Below the pieces are notes generated by a model, which was not told the DNA's origin, searched no databases, and saw only the letters and a list, made by a program, of their open reading frames with translations. From CAYRVX01 sp964642165 (GTDB lineage Bacteria; Planctomycetota; Phycisphaerae; SM23-33), in assembly GCA_964642165.1 (NCBI GenBank), contig CAZXOC010000309.1, positions 1 to 8,478 of the forward strand: a stretch of DNA of 8,478 nt. Reading direction: 5' to 3'. The translations under genes were made by a program, and so were the position numbers. Of this stretch, positions 1-8,478 are shown piece by piece (the first letter of the stretch is position 1; every line of letters starts with the position of its first letter).

Positions 1-209
1 GCCTCGAGGCCTACGGCGCCAGCTACACCCTCCAGGAACTGCTCACCGTCAAGAGCGACGACGTCGAGGGCCGAACCAAGATCTACGAGTCCATGGTCAA
101 GGGAACGAACACCCTCGAAGCCGGCACGCCCGTCAGCTTCGACGTGCTCTGCAACGAGCTGCGGGGCCTGGGACTCAACATCCAACTGGAGAAGAAACGC
201 CTGATCTAG
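1..209 (+). CDS. rpoB: RNA polymerase beta subunit, C-terminal end (partial)
   Basis: This is the last 68 codons of the beta subunit; the reading frame enters at base 3 and ends with TAG at 207-209. The 5' part lies outside the window. The peptide starts LEAYGASYTLQELLTVKSDD and continues with GRTKIYESMVKG and a C-terminal SFDVLCNELRGLGLNIQLE. This matches the conserved beta C-terminal segment (E. coli [20 protein letters not shown] ... SLGINIELE), which packs against beta' as part of the clamp and anchor of the core enzyme. The tail ends KKRLI and is close to the usual length. It lies 118 bases upstream of rpoC in the usual rpoBC order, so co-transcription is expected. Nothing about the active site or rifampicin pocket can be judged because that part is absent. 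Confidence 0.97.
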   Translation, partial: LEAYGASYTLQELLTVKSDDVEGRTKIYESMVKGTNTLEAGTPVSFDVLCNELRGLGLNIQLEKKRLI

Positions 210-215
210 GAACCA

Positions 216-252
216 CGGGCCTCCTGGCCCGCGGACGGCGACGCCCGCGGGC
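216..252 (+). other. two overlapping GC hairpins between rpoB and rpoC
   Basis: Seven bases after the rpoB stop, CGGGCC (216-221) pairs with GGCCCG (226-231) across the loop TCCT. The right arm is also part of GCCCGCGG (227-234), which pairs perfectly with CCGCGGGC (245-252). The two stems share bases 227-231 and cannot form together. Neither is followed by a T run, so a Rho-independent terminator is not supported. An attenuator, an mRNA processing site or chance in GC-rich DNA are all possible. No promoter was seen in the 210-327 gap. Confidence 0.4.
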
Positions 253-313
253 TTGCGACAGGACGGACAGGAGCCGGCACGCGGACGGGCACGGCCGAGA
301 CGACGAAGCGGCC

Positions 314-318
314 AGGAG
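314..318 (+). promoter_or_regulatory. ribosome binding site of rpoC
   Basis: AGGAG lies 9 bases before the ATG at 328. It decides the start: the frame is open back to a TTG at 253, but that codon would add 25 Arg-rich residues not expected in beta' and has no comparable Shine-Dalgarno sequence. Confidence 0.75.
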
Positions 319-327
319 CTACAAAGC

Positions 328-4683
<4,356 letters not shown>

Positions 4684-4709
4684 GAGACGGGCCCACAGAA
4701 GGAAACGAC

Positions 4710-4713
4710 GAGG
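4710..4713 (+). promoter_or_regulatory. ribosome binding site of rpsL
   Basis: GAGG lies 10 bases before the rpsL ATG. A second, better purine block (AGAAGGA, 4697-4703) is about 20 bases upstream, which is too far for normal use. The closer GAGG is the more likely site. Confidence 0.5.
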
Positions 4714-4723
4714 TTCGATACGA

Positions 4724-5095
4724 ATGCCTACCATCAACCAACTGGTCCGCAAGCCTCGCAGAGGGCAGAAGGCCAAGAAGAAGAACGTGGCGTTGGACCG
4801 CTGCCCGCAGAAGCGGGGGGTCTGTCTGCTGGTCAAGACGGTCACGCCGAAGAAGCCCAACAGCGCCCTGCGGAAGGTGGCCCGCGTGCGCCTGAGCAAC
4901 GGCAAGGAAGTGACCGCCTACATCCCGGGCATCGACCACAACTTGCAGGAGCACAGCATCGTGCTGGTCCGCGGAGGGCGCGTCAGGGACCTGCCCGGCG
5001 TGCGCTACCACATCATCCGCGGAACGCTGGACGCCCTCGGCGTGGAGGGGCGCAGGCAGGCGCGAAGCCGCTACGGCGCCAAGAAGCCGAAGTAG
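4724..5095 (+). CDS. rpsL: 30S ribosomal protein S12
   Basis: This encodes a 123-residue S12, the usual length, which sits at the decoding centre of the 30S subunit and controls tRNA selection accuracy. It begins MPTINQLVRKPRRG and contains CPQKRGVC (27-34), TPKKPNSALRK (41-51), HNLQEHS (72-78) and RGGRVRDLPGVRYH, and it ends ARSRYGAKKPK. Lys43 in the first streptomycin loop, Asp89 (the residue that is methylthiolated in E. coli) and Pro91 are present. Position 88, Lys in E. coli, is Arg here (codon AGG at 4985-4987); K88R is a known streptomycin-resistance substitution in some bacteria but could be normal in this lineage. The start is the ATG at 4724, with the conserved S12 N-terminus directly after it. 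The gene is 40 bases after rpoC and 56 bases before rpsG, so it is probably in the same transcript. Confidence 0.98.
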   Translation: MPTINQLVRKPRRGQKAKKKNVALDRCPQKRGVCLLVKTVTPKKPNSALRKVARVRLSNGKEVTAYIPGIDHNLQEHSIVLVRGGRVRDLPGVRYHIIRGTLDALGVEGRRQARSRYGAKKPK

Positions 5096-5140
5096 CGCCC
5101 GCGGCGACCGGCGCGAGACCGACAAGGAGCCCGCCACAGC

Positions 5141-5144
5141 GGAG
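5141..5144 (+). promoter_or_regulatory. ribosome binding site of rpsG
   Basis: GGAG lies 7 bases before the rpsG ATG. A stronger-looking AAGGAG at 5124-5129 lies 22 bases upstream of the start. The upstream motif could be a standby site; the near one has the normal spacing. In E. coli S7 represses translation by binding the rpsL-rpsG gap. I cannot recognise an S7 target in this 56-base gap. Confidence 0.55.
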
Positions 5145-5151
5145 CCGACCC

Positions 5152-5628
5152 ATGGCATACAAGCGATTCACGGCATCGGGAAGCCAGCTCAAGCCCGACC
5201 CCAGGTACCACAGCAAGTTGGTCAGCAAGTTCATGAACTGCTTCATGTGGGACGGCAAGAAGTCGGCCACCCAGCGGATCTTCTACGACGCGATGGACAT
5301 CGTCGAGAAGAAGGTCAAGGACGAGCCGCCTCTGGAGGTCTTCACGAAGGCCGTCGAGAACGTCAAACCGCTCATCGAGGTCCGGTCCCGGCGGGTCGGC
5401 GGCGCGACGTACCAGGTGCCGATGCAGGTCAGCAGCAAGCGGCAGCTCTCGCTCGCCGTCCGGTGGATCCGCGACGCCGTCCGGGCCGGCAAGGGCCAGC
5501 CCACCCACGTCCGCCTGGCGAACGAGCTGATGGCCGCCTGCCGCGGCGAAGGCACGGCCATGACCACGCGAGACAACGTGCACCGCATGGCCGAGGCCAA
5601 CAAGGCCTTCGCGCACTTCGCTTGGTGA
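5152..5628 (+). CDS. rpsG: 30S ribosomal protein S7
   Basis: This encodes a 158-residue S7, a primary 16S rRNA-binding protein that nucleates assembly of the 30S head and lines the exit-site tRNA path. Recognisable family segments are LKPDPRY near residue 13, KFMNCFMWDGKKS (26-38), the VENVKPLIEVRSRRVGGATY block, the beta-hairpin region QVPMQV, RWIRDA, RLANEL, and the terminal VHRMAEANKAFAHFAW. The E. coli protein shares the HRMAEANKAFAH near-terminal motif and a final Trp. The start is the ATG at 5152, with GGAG 7 bases upstream. The stop is TGA at 5626-5628. The downstream gap to fusA is 410 bases, far longer than the other gaps here. Codons end mostly in G or C, as in the neighbours. Confidence 0.98.
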   Translation: MAYKRFTASGSQLKPDPRYHSKLVSKFMNCFMWDGKKSATQRIFYDAMDIVEKKVKDEPPLEVFTKAVENVKPLIEVRSRRVGGATYQVPMQVSSKRQLSLAVRWIRDAVRAGKGQPTHVRLANELMAACRGEGTAMTTRDNVHRMAEANKAFAHFAW

Positions 5629-5669
5629 GTGAACGGACGCCGGAGAGCTTCGAAAGAAACGATGAAGGA

Positions 5670-5690
5670 GCGGCCGGCCCGTCCGGCCGC
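5670..5690 (+). other. GC hairpin downstream of rpsG
   Basis: GCGGCCGG (5670-5677) and CCGGCCGC (5683-5690) form a perfect 8-bp stem around a 5-base loop, 41 bases after the rpsG stop. The bases after it (GGAAGAGGTTTGG) contain no proper T run, so it is not a typical Rho-independent terminator. It could protect the 3' end of the upstream mRNA, or act as a weak pause or attenuator. Confidence 0.45.
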
Positions 5691-5753
5691 GGAAGAGGTT
5701 TGGATTGAATCGTCCGCGGGAGATGGCCCGGCCGGATCGCACCCGCCGAGCCG

Positions 5754-5771
5754 ACCGGGGACGACCCCGGT
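5754..5771 (+). other. perfect 7-bp hairpin in the rpsG-fusA gap
   Basis: ACCGGGG (5754-5760) and CCCCGGT (5765-5771) pair perfectly across the loop ACGA. No T run follows. It is one of several strong stems in this gap; the function is unknown. Confidence 0.4.
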
Positions 5772-5865
5772 GGCCCGCGAGGGTACGCCGGGGCTCAGAG
5801 AAGGCACGCCAGGACGCCCGCCTGGACGGCGGAAGGCCCGGCGGTCGCTTGAGATAAGACAACCT

Positions 5866-5929
5866 GGCCGGTCTGCTCTACCGGTCGGGGCCCGTGTCGC
5901 CCCGACAGCCAAGACCGGCGGTCGCCGGT
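5866..5929 (+). other. cluster of overlapping hairpins upstream of fusA
   Basis: Three stems lie in 64 bases. GGCCGGT (5866-5872) pairs with ACCGGTC (5880-5886) with one G-T wobble. GTCGGGGC (5884-5891) pairs perfectly with GCCCCGAC (5899-5906) over a 7-base loop. ACCGGC (5914-5919) pairs with GCCGGT (5924-5929). The first two share bases 5884-5886, so they compete. Alternative stems in a long leader before fusA could suit an attenuator or a protein-binding leader, but GC-rich DNA also makes such stems readily by chance. Confidence 0.4.
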
Positions 5930-5978
5930 GCCCCCCGGCGGCCCGCAAGGTGTTTCCCGTTACGTGAGGAACCCGACC

Positions 5979-6026
5979 GTGATCGTCCGGGCAGCGGGCG
6001 GCGTGGCTCGGCGGGGCCGGCGCTGA
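5979..6026 (+). promoter_or_regulatory. candidate 15-codon leader ORF before fusA
   Basis: A GTG at 5979 has GAGG (5966-5969) 9 bases upstream and opens a frame of 15 codons that ends with TGA at 6024-6026. The peptide would be MIVRAAGGVARRGRR, rich in Arg at its end. The stop lies in the loop of the hairpin that abuts the fusA start, 12 bases before that ATG. This layout would allow translational coupling: a ribosome finishing the leader would open the hairpin and deliver a 30S subunit near the fusA start. A short ORF of this size can arise by chance, so the evidence is the combination of Shine-Dalgarno sequence, spacing and stop position. Confidence 0.3.
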
Positions 6027-6038
6027 TTCCGCGCCGGC
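6016..6038 (+). promoter_or_regulatory. hairpin abutting the fusA start codon
   Basis: GCCGGCGC (6016-6023) pairs perfectly with GCGCCGGC (6031-6038) across the loop TGATTCC. The last paired base is directly before the fusA ATG at 6039, and the stem occupies the place where a Shine-Dalgarno sequence should be. No purine-rich anti-16S match exists in the 15 bases before the start. The stem is all G-C, so it should limit direct ribosome entry unless it is opened. Confidence 0.5.
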
Positions 6039-8120
6039 ATGGCAATGGACAAGGACCTCAGCACAACCCGGAACATCGGCATCATGGCCCACATCGATGC
6101 CGGCAAGACCACGCTCACCGAGCGGATCCTCTACTTCGCCGGTCGGACACACAAGATCGGCGAGGTCCACGACGGCACCGCCGTGATGGACTACCTCGCC
6201 GAAGAGCAGCAGCGAGGGATCACCATCACCTCCGCCGCCACCACGCTCCAGTGGGCCGACCATACCGTCAACCTCATCGACACGCCCGGCCACGTGGACT
6301 TCACCGTCGAGGTGGAGCGGTCCCTGCGCGTCCTGGACGGGGCCATCGCCGTCTTCTGCGGCGTCGGGGGCGTCGAGGCCCAAAGCGAGACCGTCTGGCG
6401 CCAGGCCGATCGCTACCGCGTGCCTCGCCTCTGTTTCGTCAACAAGATGGACCGCCTGGGGGCGGACTTCGAGATGGTCGTGCAGGAGATCGGCTCTCGC
6501 CTGCCGGCCGACCCGCTCGTCCTGCAAATCCCCATGGGTTCCGGCGAGGAGTTCCTGGGGCAGATCGATCTGCTTCGCCGCAAGGCGTACTTCTACGACG
6601 AGGCCGATGTCGCCACGCGCCTGCGAGTCGAGGCCGTCCCCGCCGACTACGTCGAGGACGTCGAGCTCGCCCGGCACGACCTGATCGAGAAGGCGGCCGA
6701 GTACGACGACGAGCTGATGGAGAAGTACGTCGCCGACGAGGAGCTGCCCGAGGCGCTGGTCTACCGGGCGGTCCGCCGGGGCACGCTGACGGGCAAGCTG
6801 CACCCGGTGTTCTGCGGCTCGGCGCTGAAGCACATGGGCGTCCGCCCGCTGCTGGACGCGGTGGGCCGGTTCCTTCCCAGCCCGCTGGACGTCCCCCCGG
6901 TGACGGGCTACGAGTCGCTGAAGTCCGACAAGACCATCGAGCGCGCACCGGATCCGGCCGGGTCCTTCGCCGGCCTGGTGTTCAAGATTGCCAGCGACCA
7001 GCACGGCGACCTGAGTTTCCTGCGGGTCTACAGCGGGCGGCTCCGGGCGGGCACCCGCGTGCTCAACAGCACGCAGAACAAGAGGGAAAACGTCACCCGC
7101 GTCTGGGAGATGCACGCCAAGCAGCGCATCCGGCGGGACGAGGCGACGGCGGGAGACATCGTCGCCGTCGTCGGGCTGAAGGCGTCCCTGACGGGCGATA
7201 CGCTCTGCGACACGCGCCATCCGATCGTGCTGGAACGCCTGGAGTTCCCCGAGCCGGTCATCACCATGTCCATCGAGCCCCGGACCAACGCCGACAAGCA
7301 GCGAATGGTCGACGCCCTCAACATGCTCCGCCGGGAGGACCCCAGCTTCCAGTATGACTACCACGCCGAGACCGGGCAGACCACCATCTCCGGCATGGGC
7401 GAGCTGCACCTGGAGATCATCCACCACAAGCTGATTCGGGACCTCGGCCTCGACGTCCGGGTGGGCCGACCATCCGTGGCCTACAAGGAGACCATCCGCC
7501 ACCAGGCCGAGGCCGAGGGACGCTTCATCCGCCAGACGGGCGGGCGCGGCCAGTACGGCGTGGTGAGGCTCCACATCGAGCCCTATCATCCCCAGGCGGG
7601 CGAGGACACCATCGCGTTCGAGGACCGGACCAAGGGCGGCGTCATCCCCCGGGAGTTCATCCCCGCGGTCCAGCAGGGCGTCCGGGACGCGGCCACGTCC
7701 GGCCCGCTGGCCGGCTACCCCATGCTCAACATCCGCGCCGTCCTTCTGGACGGCAAGCACCATCCCGTGGACAGCTCCACCGTGGCGTTCCAGCAGGCCG
7801 GGGCGCTGGCCTTCAACGAGGCCGTCGATAAGGCCATCCCTGTCTTCCTGGAGCCCATCATGTGCCTCCAGGTGACCGTCCCCGAGCCGTACCTCGGCGC
7901 GGTGACGGGGGACCTGAACGGCCGGCGGGTGGAAATCCGCGAAATGGCGCAGCGGGGAGACTATCGTGTCCTGCTGGCCGACGCCCCCCTGGCGGAGATG
8001 TTCGGATATGCCACGCAGTTGCGGTCGCTGACCCAGGGGCGCGGCACCAGCACGATGGAGCCGCACACGTACGCGCCGGTTCCCGCGCACGTGGCCGAAG
8101 GAATACTCCGGTACGCATGA
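6039..8120 (+). CDS. fusA: translation elongation factor G
   Basis: This encodes a 693-residue ribosomal GTPase, normal EF-G length, that drives tRNA and mRNA translocation and, in some types, ribosome recycling. The G domain has AHIDAGKT (17-24), the switch I RGITIT with Thr62, DTPGH (81-85), NKMD (135-138) and the G5 segment CGSALK (259-264). Domain II starts near GLVFKIASD, domain III has ISGMGELHLEI, domain IV has TGGRGQYG (500-507) and HHPVDSS (574-580), and domain V has EPIMCLQVTVPEPYLG and MFGYATQLRSLTQGRG. SALK replaces the SAFK of classical EF-G, and GTAVMDYLAEEQQRG differs from GAATMDW; together these recall the mitochondrial-like EF-G types found in spirochaetes and planctomycetes. 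The start is either ATG 6039 or ATG 6045 (MAMDKD or MDKD); neither has a Shine-Dalgarno sequence. It lies in the str position after rpsG and before rpsJ, with no tuf behind it. Confidence 0.96.
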   Translation: MAMDKDLSTTRNIGIMAHIDAGKTTLTERILYFAGRTHKIGEVHDGTAVMDYLAEEQQRGITITSAATTLQWADHTVNLIDTPGHVDFTVEVERSLRVLDGAIAVFCGVGGVEAQSETVWRQADRYRVPRLCFVNKMDRLGADFEMVVQEIGSRLPADPLVLQIPMGSGEEFLGQIDLLRRKAYFYDEADVATRLRVEAVPADYVEDVELARHDLIEKAAEYDDELMEKYVADEELPEALVYRAVRRGTLTGKLHPVFCGSALKHMGVRPLLDAVGRFLPSPLDVPPVTGYESLKSDKTIERAPDPAGSFAGLVFKIASDQHGDLSFLRVYSGRLRAGTRVLNSTQNKRENVTRVWEMHAKQRIRRDEATAGDIVAVVGLKASLTGDTLCDTRHPIVLERLEFPEPVITMSIEPRTNADKQRMVDALNMLRREDPSFQYDYHAETGQTTISGMGELHLEIIHHKLIRDLGLDVRVGRPSVAYKETIRHQAEAEGRFIRQTGGRGQYGVVRLHIEPYHPQAGEDTIAFEDRTKGGVIPREFIPAVQQGVRDAATSGPLAGYPMLNIRAVLLDGKHHPVDSSTVAFQQAGALAFNEAVDKAIPVFLEPIMCLQVTVPEPYLGAVTGDLNGRRVEIREMAQRGDYRVLLADAPLAEMFGYATQLRSLTQGRGTSTMEPHTYAPVPAHVAEGILRYA

Positions 8121-8124
8121 CGTC

Positions 8125-8184
8125 AAGAAAAAAGGCCCAAAAAGCGATACGCGGAATTGACATAACCCACGCGATCCGTATCCT
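8125..8184 (+). promoter_or_regulatory. sigma70-type promoter for rpsJ with an A-rich upstream element
   Basis: A perfect TTGACA (8157-8162), a 16-base spacer and TATCCT (8179-8184) form a good housekeeping promoter. Upstream, the stretch 8125-8144 contains two A runs (AAGAAAAAA and CAAAAAG) in otherwise GC-rich DNA, at roughly -66 to -47 from a predicted start near 8191, which suits an UP element that contacts the alpha subunit. It would give the S10 gene cluster its own transcript with a leader of about 50 bases. It lies between the fusA stop and rpsJ. Confidence 0.6.
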
Positions 8185-8230
8185 GGAGTGACTCGGCACT
8201 TTGCCGGCCGGTTCGGGCGCATATCGGCTC

Positions 8231-8236
8231 GGAGAG
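8231..8236 (+). promoter_or_regulatory. ribosome binding site of rpsJ
   Basis: GGAGAG lies 4 bases before the rpsJ ATG, with its GGAG core 6 bases away. This supports the ATG at 8241 as the start. Confidence 0.65.
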
Positions 8237-8240
8237 CCCC

Positions 8241-8478
8241 ATGGCACAGGACAAAATCAGGATTCGAATGGAGGCCTACGACCACCGGGCGTTGGATGCC
8301 TCGGCGAAGGAGATCGTCGATCACGCCGAGCGAACCGGCGCGCGGGTCTGCGGGCCGATCCCGCTGCCGACGCGAATCGAACGCTACACCGTGCTGCGCA
8401 GCCCCCACGTGGACAAGAAGTCCCGCGAGCAGTTCGAGATGCGCACGCACAAGCGGATCATCGACATCTACGAGCCGA
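8241..8478 (+). CDS. rpsJ: 30S ribosomal protein S10 (partial)
   Basis: The first 79 residues of S10 (about 100 in full) are present; the window ends inside the gene. The protein begins MAQDKIRIRMEAYDHRALD and has the family hallmarks AERTGARVCGPIPLPTR (29-45), YTVLRSPHVDKKSREQFE (49-66) and MRTHKRIIDIYEP (67-79). S10 binds 16S rRNA in the 30S head and, as NusE with NusB, takes part in transcription antitermination. Val57, a position linked to tetracycline tolerance when changed, has the usual residue. The start is the ATG at 8241 with GGAGAG just upstream. rpsJ is normally the first gene of the S10 cluster, and here it follows fusA behind its own likely promoter. Confidence 0.97.
   Translation, partial: MAQDKIRIRMEAYDHRALDASAKEIVDHAERTGARVCGPIPLPTRIERYTVLRSPHVDKKSREQFEMRTHKRIIDIYEP

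Larger units (their letters stand above)
5629..6038 (+). other. 410-base gap between rpsG and fusA
   Basis: No protein gene, tRNA or rRNA was recognised here. A frame continues open from the rpsG stop to TGA at 5965-5967 (112 codons, in frame with rpsG), but about 70% of its third positions are G or C by hand count, no more than the surrounding DNA and well below the roughly 90% or more seen in the real genes. Its product would be a low-complexity Pro/Arg/Gly/Ala peptide. I therefore read the stretch as non-coding or leader sequence. It holds several perfect GC hairpins and, near its 3' end, a short leader ORF with a Shine-Dalgarno sequence. I found no convincing -35/-10 pair; TTGAGA at 5849-5854 has no acceptable -10 partner. 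Confidence 0.6.

Noticed and set aside
253..327. Upstream TTG start for rpoC, adding 25 residues
   Set aside because: The extension is Arg-rich and not part of the beta' family, whereas the ATG at 328 has AGGAG at ideal spacing and begins a normal beta' N-terminus.
5670..5690. Rho-independent terminator after rpsG
   Set aside because: The stem is strong but no T run follows, so I list it only as a hairpin.
5849..5884. Promoter in the rpsG-fusA gap based on TTGAGA
   Set aside because: No hexamer resembling TATAAT lies 16-18 bases downstream; the nearest TA-starting hexamer is 24 bases away.
5283..8450. A 1055-codon open frame on the minus strand across rpsG, the gap, fusA and rpsJ
   Set aside because: Same compositional shadow; it runs antisense through three certain genes and shows no family motif.

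Overview
This is a core informational-gene window, entirely on the + strand: the 3' end of rpoB, complete rpoC, rpsL, rpsG and fusA, and the 5' part of rpsJ. It joins the rif (RNA polymerase beta/beta') cluster, the str cluster (S12, S7, EF-G) and the start of the S10 ribosomal protein cluster. The DNA is GC-rich and the genes use mostly G or C at third codon positions. The beta' subunit has a trigger-loop insertion like that of Gram-negative bacteria. Its N-terminal wording (RINDYGSVKIQLASP, VHIWFFKALPSRLG, CACGKYKGTKHKGIICDRCG) and an extra KPATAK-type segment before the C-terminal LLGITKAS block resemble, from memory, beta' of Planctomycetota. I infer a planctomycete or a close relative in the PVC group; a tree would be needed to confirm this.

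Layout: rpoB end (1-209), a 118-base gap with two competing hairpins, rpoC (328-4683), a 40-base gap, rpsL (4724-5095), a 56-base gap, rpsG (5152-5628), an unusually long 410-base gap rich in GC hairpins (5629-6038), fusA (6039-8120), a 120-base gap with a good sigma70-type promoter (8157-8184), then rpsJ (8241 onward, cut by the window end). There is no tuf gene between fusA and rpsJ, unlike the classical rpsL-rpsG-fusA-tuf order.

The genes serve the two central steps of expression. RpoB and RpoC form the RNA polymerase catalytic core. S12 and S7 build the decoding centre and the head of the 30S subunit. EF-G drives translocation. S10 is a 30S head protein and, as NusE, a transcription antitermination factor. 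All reading frames look intact, with the expected catalytic and metal-binding residues.

I found no new enzyme system, mobile element, CRISPR array, tRNA or rRNA. The interesting material is regulatory. fusA lacks a visible Shine-Dalgarno sequence, and a perfect 8-bp hairpin abuts its start codon; a short leader ORF with its own Shine-Dalgarno sequence ends inside the loop of that hairpin. A consensus-like promoter may be embedded in the end of rpoC. The rpsJ promoter has a perfect -35 box and an A-rich upstream element. S12 carries Arg at position 88, where streptomycin-sensitive E. coli has Lys.
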